Shown piece by piece: positions 1 through 6,489 of a stretch of DNA of 8,563 nucleotides. The stretch is from Candidatus Poseidoniaceae archaeon. GTDB lineage: Archaea; Thermoplasmatota; Poseidoniia; Poseidoniales; Poseidoniaceae. Numbering within the stretch: position 1 is the stretch's first letter; each line of letters begins with the position of its first letter. The stretch spans positions 1 through 8,563 of the forward strand of contig JAKUNX010000080.1 of the NCBI GenBank assembly GCA_022451835.1. Direction: 5' to 3'. The notes beneath the pieces are model-generated. The model searched no databases. It saw only the letters and a list, made by a program, of their open reading frames with translations, and was not told the origin of the DNA. Both the position numbers and the translations under genes were made by a program.

Positions 1-476
1 GACATTTCATCTACTGGTATTGAGAATGTAATCTGACCTTCGCCTTGAGCCAAAACGGAGGACTCTAAATTTGTTGAATCAGAGAATACTTGTGAACCAA
101 TCTTAATACTTGCAGTAGCATTAATCTGAGCACCTCCTGCATCACTGACACGATAATTCATAACGAAATCCCAGTTTGATTCTGGGATTGAACCTGGCCA
201 AACACGACCGAGACTCCAAACGCCAACGGTTTCTTGTGATGTTATCGAGTTTGCAATTACTGCATTACTTGCATCATCTTCCAATAACTGAGAAAATGGT
301 GACAGTTGGCCAGTTGAGCCCCCAATTAGATACAATTCTACCGAATGTGCATCGTCACAGCAAACAACTGTTGATTCAGCTTCAACGGTGTTTATTATCC
401 CTGATGAAAAAGGAATTGAAATCATCATCAAAACAAGAGCGATTTGCACTACACGCCCCGAGAATTTGCCCAACAC
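1..476 (-). CDS. Secreted beta-rich protein, 5' part only (runs off left edge)
   Basis: I do not recognise a named family. The frame stays open from a stop at 534-536 down to base 1, giving about 158 residues. No ATG gives a sensible start: the only early ones (Met17 and Met18) lie inside the hydrophobic stretch. I therefore chose GTG at 474-476, with TTG at 471-473 equally possible. Either yields a classical signal peptide: Lys4 and Arg8, then a hydrophobic core at about residues 9-28, and a likely cleavage after V-E-A at 31-33. The mature part begins with a Cys-Cys pair (39-40), followed by VELYLIGG and alternating polar/hydrophobic residues typical of beta strands, so it is exported to the cell surface or beyond. 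No SD motif is well placed, but a TATA-like box about 30 bases upstream fits a leaderless transcript. The plus-strand reading frame over the same bases has no signal peptide or domain-like sequence and looks like a shadow. Confidence 0.72.
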   Translation of the reverse strand, partial: MLGKFSGRVVQIALVLMMISIPFSSGIINTVEAESTVVCCDDAHSVELYLIGGSTGQLSPFSQLLEDDASNAVIANSITSQETVGVWSLGRVWPGSIPESNWDFVMNYRVSDAGGAQINATASIKIGSQVFSDSTNLESSVLAQGEGQITFSIPVDEM

Positions 477-501
477 AAACCAACCAAAAACTCCAGCCTC
501 A

Positions 502-509
502 TAATTTAC
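502..509 (-). promoter_or_regulatory. Putative TATA box of the secreted-protein gene
   Basis: On the minus strand this reads GTAAATTA. Its centre is about 30 bases upstream of the GTG start at 476 and 33 from the TTG at 473. Archaeal TATA boxes sit about 26-27 bases before the transcription start, so transcription would begin at or next to the start codon, giving a leaderless mRNA. This is a motif reading by eye in an A/T-rich region and is only suggestive. Confidence 0.35.
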
Positions 510-525
510 TCTATTGTATGTGAGG

Positions 526-531
526 AAAAAA
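526..531 (-). terminator. Putative T-tract terminator after the 116-residue gene
   Basis: A run of six T on the minus strand lies about 30 bases after the stop codon of the 116-residue gene and just before the TATA-like box of the next gene. Archaeal RNA polymerase commonly stops at such T-tracts without needing a hairpin, and I see no strong hairpin before it. Its position between two genes supports the call, but one six-base tract is weak evidence. Confidence 0.35.
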
Positions 532-559
532 GGTCAAATTATATCGATAACTTTAGCCG

Positions 560-910
560 TCAAAGTGCTTTTTCTAGCAAAGTTCCAAGCTCTTTTTCAA
601 ATAATGAAACCAATGCTTCTCCAACTTCACCTTGTAGATCATCAGGAAGTAGTCTCAGTCCAAGTCTTGTAGCAGCTCTGGTCGCTTTCAACTCAGCATA
701 AATAGAACGTGCTTTTGATTGGAAATAATAAGATACTGCGTCTTTTATCTCCTCTTTTAGTTCTGGGTCTGCATCGACTTTATTTCGGATATGTAACTTA
801 AGTTCATCCTTTACTAAGTCTCTAAATGCTTCAATTACCAAATCCTCTGTCGACATAAGATCCTTGATTTGGTCTTTGATACTACCAGTTAGTAATCGTT
901 CTATGGCCAT
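560..910 (-). CDS. Small all-helical conserved-looking protein of unknown function (116 aa)
   Basis: I do not recognise the family. The protein has no signal peptide, no membrane helix and no cysteine. It is rich in Lys, Glu, Asp and Leu and reads as several amphipathic helices: about residues 8-30, 30-46, 51-80 (acidic LKEEIKD start, then YYFQSKARSIYAELKATRAA) and 94-115 (GEVGEALVSLFEKELGTLL). A Gly-Leu-Arg-Leu-Leu-Pro turn near 84-89 separates the last two. A cytoplasmic protein that pairs with itself or with a partner is plausible, but that is inference. It starts 43 bases after the RecJ-like gene on the same strand, probably in the rps15 operon. In many euryarchaea this slot holds the KEOPS subunit Pcc1, but the sequence does not look like Pcc1. 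The start is ATG at 908-910, with a GGGGG ribosome-binding stretch three bases upstream. Confidence 0.75.
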   Translation of the reverse strand: MAIERLLTGSIKDQIKDLMSTEDLVIEAFRDLVKDELKLHIRNKVDADPELKEEIKDAVSYYFQSKARSIYAELKATRAATRLGLRLLPDDLQGEVGEALVSLFEKELGTLLEKAL

Positions 911-913
911 AGA

Positions 914-918
914 CCCCC
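914..918 (-). promoter_or_regulatory. Putative ribosome binding site of the 116-residue gene
   Basis: The minus strand reads GGGGG, ending three bases before the ATG at 910, a rather short spacing. A CTCCC at 921-925 lies directly upstream and could pair with it in a short G/C-rich hairpin, hiding the site. The same GGGGG motif precedes dnaJ. This supports the chosen start, though the spacing is not ideal. Confidence 0.4.
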
Positions 919-953
919 GAGGGAGCCATAGGGTTTGAATTCATCGTCTCCAG

Positions 954-1853
954 TTAAATTAACTCACCGCTAGAAATCAAGGCCTTTAGAACAGTTGCTG
1001 AATGTGATTTACAATCTTCTTCATCGGTTGGCCATCGTGATTTTGTTAGATGTATTTGACTATGTAAATCTTTTAGATTATCACCAATAATAATCCTAAA
1101 CCAGATTAATTCTTCCAATCTTGGTGTTGAAATCTTTGGATTGGTTAGAGTAGGTAAAGCAAGCTCACTCATTGCTTGCCTTCTTTGCTCAAAATCCATT
1201 TTTGGCCACTTTTTAGTGAGTCTTCGTAGCAAAGAATCAGGGAAATTAGGTATCATTTCCGTAATCGGAGATTCTACTTCAGGTAGTGGTAATATCCTAA
1301 TTGAGCCTTCATTTTGTAATATGTCACGGATTTTAGTATATACTGGATCATAAGAATTGTCTAAGGAATGGCGCAGCCACTGACCACTACCTGCTAATGA
1401 GCGTAAACGTCGAACTCTATTGCCATTAGGTGCAATCATTGATGCAATTGCAGCACACTGCACTACAACATCAAGAGCCCCTTGATGCTGTTTTTCAGAA
1501 TTGGGATGTGACACTGAAACTGCAAGTGGGACTATTCTAAGGCGCCCTTTATCATCAAGTTCATTGTGATTCCAAGTATCTTCAAACTGTTCAACGCTGA
1601 CTACAACTGATGATATGGAAGCAAAATTATATTCTTCTCCTTTTGGTTGATTTTGAGTTGACTTCAAGATTTTTCTACTGTATGGTATTTTTGCATCAAC
1701 CATAGCAGATTCAAGAAACGCCAAAGACACAATGCTATCCAAGTCTGCGGTAGCAAAAATAGCCACATTATCTGCATTCTTGATAGATTCAACCATATTG
1801 ACAATACGATCTTTTACATCCCGAAATAACTCAGTTTCGATGATGTCATCCAT
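954..1853 (-). CDS. Degenerate DHH-family RecJ/Cdc45-like protein (299 aa)
   Basis: The N-terminus looks like the first motif of DHH phosphoesterases of the archaeal RecJ/GAN/Cdc45 group: a hydrophobic strand, then ATADLDSIVSLAFL at residues 34-47, then a helix leading to AKIPYSRKI. In active members the motif reads roughly SHxDADG with an Ala/Leu-rich helix. Here Asp37 and Asp39 remain, but the His and the final DG are gone. No D-H-H motif occurs anywhere; the nearest is a VSHPN at about 114-118. Family members are often 400 residues or more, so this one is short. The gene lies 49 bases downstream of rps15, the classic euryarchaeal place for a RecJ-like gene. Archaeal members bind the GINS complex at the replication fork, and some are inactive and structural like eukaryotic Cdc45. 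I infer a non-catalytic member. I chose ATG at 1851-1853; an in-frame TTG nine bases upstream is less likely. The assignment rests on one motif and on gene order, and other DHH relatives remain possible. Confidence 0.6.
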   Translation of the reverse strand: MDDIIETELFRDVKDRIVNMVESIKNADNVAIFATADLDSIVSLAFLESAMVDAKIPYSRKILKSTQNQPKGEEYNFASISSVVVSVEQFEDTWNHNELDDKGRLRIVPLAVSVSHPNSEKQHQGALDVVVQCAAIASMIAPNGNRVRRLRSLAGSGQWLRHSLDNSYDPVYTKIRDILQNEGSIRILPLPEVESPITEMIPNFPDSLLRRLTKKWPKMDFEQRRQAMSELALPTLTNPKISTPRLEELIWFRIIIGDNLKDLHSQIHLTKSRWPTDEEDCKSHSATVLKALISSGELI

Positions 1854-1902
1854 ACTTATCAAACAACCCTATTGGCAGTTGTTTTTCTATATGTTATATC
1901 AA

Positions 1903-2361
1903 TCACTCGACCATTAGTCGCAATTCGTCTCTCTTATATCTCCAATCTGAAGGTAGTTTACCCTCTGAGATATAGTAACTTGCAAGTTTACGAATTTTAG
2001 CTTCGGTGATCTCTAATGATCTCTTGTTGTGAAGATCTTTGTGATTACCACTTCCTAAATGCTCGATGATTCTAGCAGCTTGCCTCATTAGATTCATCAT
2101 GTCTTCAGGATAAGTACCACCAATGTCATTTTCTGCAAGAATGGCACCGATTCTCTTACCAGTAACTAATCTTACATCTGGAACTGCGTGTTGGTCTCTC
2201 AAGATAGTTCCAATTTCAGCAGTTGAATGACCCGATTTGCCTAGATCGAGAACAAGATTGGTAACCTCATCAGAATTGGTATTGGACCACTCTGGGGCTT
2301 CTGTAACATATGGCTTTGAAGAACCACTCTTACCTCTTCTTGACTTGTACATACGTGCCAT
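1903..2361 (-). CDS. rps15: 30S ribosomal protein S15, archaeal type (152 aa)
   Basis: This is a small-subunit ribosomal protein that binds the central domain of 16S rRNA. The 152-residue length and N-terminal extension are those of the archaeal/eukaryotic form (eukaryotic S13/uS15); bacterial S15 is about 89 residues. The N-terminus MARMYKSRRGKSGS, the HSTAEIGTILRDQHAVPDVR segment and the C-terminal core (PEDMMNLMRQA, then HNKRSLEITEAKIRKL, then GKLPSDWRY) are all characteristic. I chose ATG at 2359-2361 because archaeal S15 starts with M-A-R-M; an in-frame GTG three codons upstream would add only M-V-I. It probably heads an operon with the RecJ-like gene and the 116-residue gene. It lies 77 bases after arcS, with a TATA-like box in between, so it likely has its own promoter with or without read-through from arcS. 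Confidence 0.97.
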   Translation of the reverse strand: MARMYKSRRGKSGSSKPYVTEAPEWSNTNSDEVTNLVLDLGKSGHSTAEIGTILRDQHAVPDVRLVTGKRIGAILAENDIGGTYPEDMMNLMRQAARIIEHLGSGNHKDLHNKRSLEITEAKIRKLASYYISEGKLPSDWRYKRDELRLMVE

Positions 2362-2363
2362 GA

Positions 2364-2410
2364 TAACCACTCAAGCATCCTTGCGACTTGCCTCTCATTA
2401 TTAACCACTC
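2364..2410 (-). repeat. Two 9-base direct repeats upstream of rps15
   Basis: GAGTGGTTA occurs twice on the minus strand, at 2402-2410 and 2364-2372, 38 bases apart. One copy lies just before the TATA-like box and the other directly before the rps15 start codon. The same nine bases also occur on the plus strand at 4301-4309, at the start of the 730-residue gene. Two identical nonamers within 50 bases are unlikely by chance but not impossible. The function, if any, is unknown. Confidence 0.35.
2397..2404 (-). promoter_or_regulatory. Putative TATA box of rps15
   Basis: The minus strand reads TTAATAAT, centred about 40 bases upstream of the rps15 ATG. Transcription would start near 2374, leaving a leader of about 13 bases. 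A second A/T-rich stretch at 2413-2419 is a weaker alternative. Read by eye only. Confidence 0.4.
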
Positions 2411-2438
2411 CGCATATTAGCCGTTAGGTGAAATGATG

Positions 2439-4214
2439 CTACAAGCGCTGATGGCCTTTAGCGATCATCCCCGGTGTGGTTGACCATTCCCATCCTGATG
2501 CAGTTGCCCTTGCCAACCCTATGGCCTGTGAATTTTGCATTACTAGCAGGTCATCACCAGAGTTTATTCCAGAATCAAAACTTTCAACTATATTGGAAAA
2601 TATATCGCCTTTCCATGAAACGTCGGCCTTAAGATGTATTTTCTTGAGTGAAGATTTTTCGAATAATATTGGAATTGAAGTTTTAGCCAGTGAAAAACCT
2701 CTTCTATCATTTGACCACAGAGCAATTTGTTTTCCTTCTAATTCAATTCTCCAGAATGGTGGTTTGCCACGGATATTTACATTGCTTAACCAAGAATCAT
2801 TTTCCATCTTATACCTAGCAATACTAGTGAAATTATCAAGTAAAATCTTGTGGTGTTTTCTGTTTCTAAATTGATGATTTTTAGATGCCTTTGAAACAGT
2901 TTCTCTAAGTTGGTTTAACGCTTCTCTAGATGTAGCAGTAAGTCCTTTTCGAGTTTCATAGTAATCAACACCATCTAGAACAAATGACATTGAGGAATGA
3001 TTGATAACAGTGTGATAATGATTCTTACCAACTAGTGATTCTAACATTTTTTGAGTCCTATCTATCTCATCAAGACTCCACTCACCGGTAACTGGAATGT
3101 CATAATGTGATGCTGGCCAAACTTCTTCTAAATCTCTTGGAACTAATCCTAAAGGCGAAGTAACCATCACTTCGTGAAAGGCACTATTTCCGATTGCATC
3201 AAGAAATTTTCTGTGGGATTTTGACATACGATAGGGCTTCCTTGCTGAACATGGCAGCAAAATCAAAATGTTGTCAAGATTTTCTGGTACTTGATATTCA
3301 TTAATTATGAAATCAACCCATTTCGTTACTACAGGGTTACTTAATGAAGCGTGGGAATTACAATGAAGAATAGTTTCCTTTGCCACATGTGAAATTCCAA
3401 CATTAGGATTACCTCTTGTAACCTTATCGTGATATCGTAAATGCTCGACAAGACTTGGACTGTTAAGTGATTGTTGTTCTACAAGAGTTCTCAGAGTTCC
3501 ATCAGCTAATCTTGACTTGACCTCATTTATTGCCAATTCCCAATGTACAACTTGTGATTCTATTTCAGCACTTTCAGACGCGTTTTCTGTTAACTCACGT
3601 GGACCAGAACCAGTCAGTAGAATATTTGATGCTGCACATTGTCTAGATCTAGACAAATCAAAGATATCTACACCAAACCATGTTAATACTGCTAGATTAT
3701 CTGGGCCGCCTAACCCTGGAGTCCATATCAATGAACCTGGGAATCGATTTTTTATGACACACAATGCATCAACTAATTTTCTCTGTTGTGTTGCAAGTTG
3801 TACCGCATCAACTAAAACAATTATACTTGGTTCAGTATCTAAATTCATCAATGATGAGTCGTGATTCAATCGTTGCCAAGATATAGGCAATAATCCACCT
3901 TTACCTGCCGATTCACCGGCATCTGCTTCGTCTAGTGAAGGAGGTAGTACATGACCGATTTTAGTAGAGAGAACTGGTGAATTATTTTTGAATTTGGGTG
4001 GGGAAAGAGGTAGATTTGCACTGATTGTCAAGGTTTGTGGTATTTCATCATCAGTAATTGCACTAAATGGAGCTAATTGTTCGCTTAAATCACAATCCCC
4101 GTTTAATTTAATCAAGCAAGGAGTTGATGCCAAGGGAGATTTTCTATCCCCTAATGCCCAACTTCTAGCATATAAGTAGCGATGAATAACCTTCCTGCCT
4201 AATTCATTCGCCAT
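2439..4214 (-). CDS. arcS: Archaeosine synthase ArcS (TgtA2), 591 aa
   Basis: ArcS acts in the formation of archaeosine at position 15 of archaeal tRNAs. In known systems it attaches lysine to the preQ0 base already inserted in tRNA, and a radical-SAM partner (RaSEA) then finishes the reaction; that partner is not in this window. Residues about 1-280 form a domain related to tRNA-guanine transglycosylase (RFPGSLIWTPGLGGPDNLAV at 157-176, then GVDIFDLSRS at 181-190). The diagnostic signature PC-x3-KPY-x2-S-x2-H is intact at 321-334, followed by VTSPLGLVPRDLEEVWPASHYDIPVTGEW (351-379). The last 65 or so residues form a PUA RNA-binding domain (SGDDLLVMQNSQAIGLARA, ending KGHQRL). The CxCxxC zinc cysteines expected after the first domain are absent: the stretch near 205-225 is acidic (ENASESAEIES), with only His224 left. 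The ATG at 4212-4214 has no SD, consistent with a near-leaderless mRNA. The stop is TAG. Confidence 0.93.
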   Translation of the reverse strand: MANELGRKVIHRYLYARSWALGDRKSPLASTPCLIKLNGDCDLSEQLAPFSAITDDEIPQTLTISANLPLSPPKFKNNSPVLSTKIGHVLPPSLDEADAGESAGKGGLLPISWQRLNHDSSLMNLDTEPSIIVLVDAVQLATQQRKLVDALCVIKNRFPGSLIWTPGLGGPDNLAVLTWFGVDIFDLSRSRQCAASNILLTGSGPRELTENASESAEIESQVVHWELAINEVKSRLADGTLRTLVEQQSLNSPSLVEHLRYHDKVTRGNPNVGISHVAKETILHCNSHASLSNPVVTKWVDFIINEYQVPENLDNILILLPCSARKPYRMSKSHRKFLDAIGNSAFHEVMVTSPLGLVPRDLEEVWPASHYDIPVTGEWSLDEIDRTQKMLESLVGKNHYHTVINHSSMSFVLDGVDYYETRKGLTATSREALNQLRETVSKASKNHQFRNRKHHKILLDNFTSIARYKMENDSWLSNVNIRGKPPFWRIELEGKQIALWSNDRRGFSLAKTSIPILFEKSSLKKIHLKADVSWKGDIFSNIVESFDSGINSGDDLLVMQNSQAIGLARATASGWEWSTTPGMIAKGHQRL

Positions 4215-4249
4215 AGATGATGCTAATGTTATTCGTACAAGAATAATTC

Positions 4250-4258
4250 CTTCTAAAC
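4250..4258. promoter_or_regulatory. Putative shared divergent TATA element
   Basis: The 79-base gap between arcS and the 730-residue gene must hold both promoters. In its exact middle is CTTCTAAAC, which offers TTCTAAAC to the plus strand and TTTAGAAG to the minus strand. Each is centred about 40 bases from the respective ATG, the same distance as the TATA-like box of rps15. Both matches to the archaeal consensus are imperfect, and a nearby imperfect palindrome GAATAATTCC (4241-4250) is a competing element. Confidence 0.3.
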
Positions 4259-4293
4259 CCTAACTTCAAACATGACAAACCCAACGCCGTAAC

Positions 4294-6486
4294 ATGCAGG
4301 GAGTGGTTAGACCGTTAATTCTAATCATTTGCTTACTAACTTCATTAACTTGTATAACATTTGAATCACTTGTTTCTAATAATGCTACTACTGGTCAATT
4401 AGGCGAAGAATTAGAGATTCAATTTTCTGAGGGAAGCGAGTATACTTGGGATATTAATTCGGGAAATTGGTATAGCATTCAAACTAATTGCATTACATGT
4501 ACCTCAACATTATCGCTTAATGATGTCGAGTTAGATTCCAACCATACTAATTATATTGGTCAAGCTACAGAAAATGGGCAACTTAAATTAACAATCGAAA
4601 ATTCTGAACAAGAAGTTATCGAAATTTCAGCATTTGTAGATATTAATGATAACTACCCACTGATAAGACCTGCTCCAAGTGAATCATTTGAGTTATTCGA
4701 GGCTTTTCAGTGTCTTGAAATAAATCATTGTATTGATGTGAATTCTCCAATTCTATCTAGTCTGAGAACTGATTTAGATGGTGATGAAAATAAGATAATC
4801 TCTGGAGTTATCGATAATCAACAATCCGAATTTATTGGTTTTGAAGTTGCATCAGGAGACACTATTGAATTTTATCTTGAACATTCAAGTTCCGATGTGA
4901 CATTTGAGGCTTTTTTCCAAAATGTAACTACAGAAGTCGAGATTGGTAATGTTGCATCTTCAAGCACAATTATGAATTACTTTGATACTCCAAACGTATT
5001 GTTCTCAAACATTGAAGAAGATGGTAGAATTATAGTCAAAGTGTCATCTTCTACAATCAATACAGTTTGGTCTCTTGGAGTAATTATCCATTCAGAAGAC
5101 TTCCCTACAATGTTGGATTTGTCAAAAACAACCGAGATTTTTGGACATAATACCAAAACCACAATTTTTGACCTAAATGACACTACTGCACTTGTTTTAA
5201 CGCCTATTTTTAATGATGTAGAGTATACTTACTACTCACTGGTCAACACTGAATGGTTATATTCTGGCTCAGGGAACCTTTCTAGCGATTCTCAAAACAG
5301 AATTTTCCCATTACCAATGAGTAATGCAATTAGATTATCACTTTCTGCTGATGTTTTTTACATTCAACTTGAACATGAAAGTTATGATGACATTGATAGC
5401 GGACTTGAGGCTCCATCACTTCCACCGATATTGATTTCTACAAATAATGAGTCTTGGCCATTATTGGATGTAGTTGATCAAACTCTTACTGGAGAATTTA
5501 CAAAATCAATTGGTGATACATCAGATGTTTACCGAATAGAAATAGATGCATGGGAAGATTCCATTCACTTTGTTAAGATAGAAATTGAAGGAGATATCAA
5601 TGCCTTTGAGATTGAATTAATCGAGAAAAATCAAGATGATTGGTCAGAAGTAGAATCAAAAGTGAAGACTGTATCATTGAACAAATTAAGTGTAGCAATG
5701 GAATTTTCAAGAGGAACACACTTCTTTAGAATTTCATTGCTAAATGATTCTGTTAATTCAGCATGGGGTGATTATTATGAACCTTCAATGTATACGATAA
5801 TAACCACATATGAGTTAGTTGATGAAGGAGAAGAGCCATGGTTTCCCCCTGATGAAAATGCCCAAAAATGGGGAGATTTTGCCAGATGGTTTCTTGGCAT
5901 ACTATTCTTAATCCCCGCAATATATATCGGAACTATACAAATTAGGAAGAAGAGTTATGCAAAGAATATGCTAAGTAAGAAGCAACGATTGGCATGGTTA
6001 AAATCAAGATTAGATGATGGTATAAGTCCTAAACAAAATAGAAAGGAACTTTCTAGATCGCTGGAAGCGGTCAGCACTCTTGATTGGGATGATGCTTGCC
6101 AAACATGGGGTGACACAGACATCTCATATCGGACCGACAATGTTGCAATTGCCTGCTGGAAATTAGATGAACGAATGGCAAAATCACAAGATTCTTGGCC
6201 ACTAATTATTGGCATATATGTCATAGATGGAAATTGGGAAATTGCTGCATTAAGGCTGGATTCACCTGAAGGTGAGGCTTGGGGTATCGAGTCAGTAACT
6301 CCAAGATTCTTACATAGTGGTTATGAAATATTTTTAGACACAATGAATAAGGGCAACAAAACATTCCTTTCTGTTGAGTTATCTGGTTCTGCAAAATCTG
6401 TGGATGTTGAACTAAATGGCCGAATGAATGGTGAACCATTTGCTTGTAGGGCATCAAAAACACTGTTCAGAGACGAAGAAGAGTAA
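4294..6486 (+). CDS. Single-pass surface protein with unknown cytoplasmic domain (730 aa)
   Basis: I do not recognise a named family. An N-terminal signal sequence (Arg6, then a hydrophobic core at about 8-19) leads to a large exported part, residues about 25-525. That part is rich in Asn, Ser, Thr, Asp and Glu, with repeated beta-strand patterns reminiscent of jelly-roll or pre-peptidase C-terminal domains (for example ISGVIDNQQSEFIGFEVASG at 169-188 and the related LTGEFTKSIGDTSDVYRIEI at 398-417). Cys66/Cys69 and Cys140/Cys146 may form disulfides. One membrane helix lies at about 532-550 (WFLGILFLIPAIYIG), followed by a positive RKKSYAK, so the C-terminus should be inside. The inside part, about 551-730, has a basic helix (SKKQRLAWLKSRLDDG), a Trp-rich DWDDACQTWGDTD, and a strand-rich end. 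ATG at 4294 is the start used; GTG at 4303 would also keep the signal. It diverges from arcS and converges on dnaJ. A sensor or anchor role is speculation. Confidence 0.85.
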   Translation: MQGVVRPLILIICLLTSLTCITFESLVSNNATTGQLGEELEIQFSEGSEYTWDINSGNWYSIQTNCITCTSTLSLNDVELDSNHTNYIGQATENGQLKLTIENSEQEVIEISAFVDINDNYPLIRPAPSESFELFEAFQCLEINHCIDVNSPILSSLRTDLDGDENKIISGVIDNQQSEFIGFEVASGDTIEFYLEHSSSDVTFEAFFQNVTTEVEIGNVASSSTIMNYFDTPNVLFSNIEEDGRIIVKVSSSTINTVWSLGVIIHSEDFPTMLDLSKTTEIFGHNTKTTIFDLNDTTALVLTPIFNDVEYTYYSLVNTEWLYSGSGNLSSDSQNRIFPLPMSNAIRLSLSADVFYIQLEHESYDDIDSGLEAPSLPPILISTNNESWPLLDVVDQTLTGEFTKSIGDTSDVYRIEIDAWEDSIHFVKIEIEGDINAFEIELIEKNQDDWSEVESKVKTVSLNKLSVAMEFSRGTHFFRISLLNDSVNSAWGDYYEPSMYTIITTYELVDEGEEPWFPPDENAQKWGDFARWFLGILFLIPAIYIGTIQIRKKSYAKNMLSKKQRLAWLKSRLDDGISPKQNRKELSRSLEAVSTLDWDDACQTWGDTDISYRTDNVAIACWKLDERMAKSQDSWPLIIGIYVIDGNWEIAALRLDSPEGEAWGIESVTPRFLHSGYEIFLDTMNKGNKTFLSVELSGSAKSVDVELNGRMNGEPFACRASKTLFRDEEE

Positions 6487-6489
6487 TTA
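6484..6489. other. Abutting convergent stop codons
   Basis: TAATTA: the TAA of the plus-strand surface-protein gene ends at 6486 and the TAA of the minus-strand dnaJ begins at 6487, with no base between. Each transcript must therefore end inside the other gene. Possible stop points are a T-rich stretch at 6512-6527 for the plus strand and five T (plus-strand A at 6456-6460) for the minus strand. Confidence 0.9.

Noticed and set aside
450..503. ATG at 501-503 on the minus strand as the start of the left-edge secreted protein
   Set aside because: It is in a different frame and meets a stop after 17 codons. Using it would require a frameshift, whereas the GTG/TTG start gives a clean signal peptide without one.
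176..701. Plus-strand open frames at 176-523 and 444-701
   Set aside because: They lie opposite better-supported minus-strand genes, and their proteins show no domain, signal or balanced composition. They are shadows.
954..1853. Treating the short RecJ-like gene as a frameshifted pseudogene
   Set aside because: The frame is intact to a proper stop, spacing to both neighbours is normal, and no continuation of a DHH protein is visible in another frame downstream, where the 116-residue gene starts.
2362..2370. GTG at 2368-2370 as the rps15 start
   Set aside because: It would add only three residues before the canonical archaeal M-A-R-M N-terminus encoded from 2361.
4294..4356. Lipoprotein signal in the 730-residue protein because of Cys20
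   Set aside because: The residues before the Cys (S-L-T) do not fit a lipobox, which needs Leu at -3 and Gly/Ala/Ser at -1. A transmembrane anchor near residue 540 is present instead.
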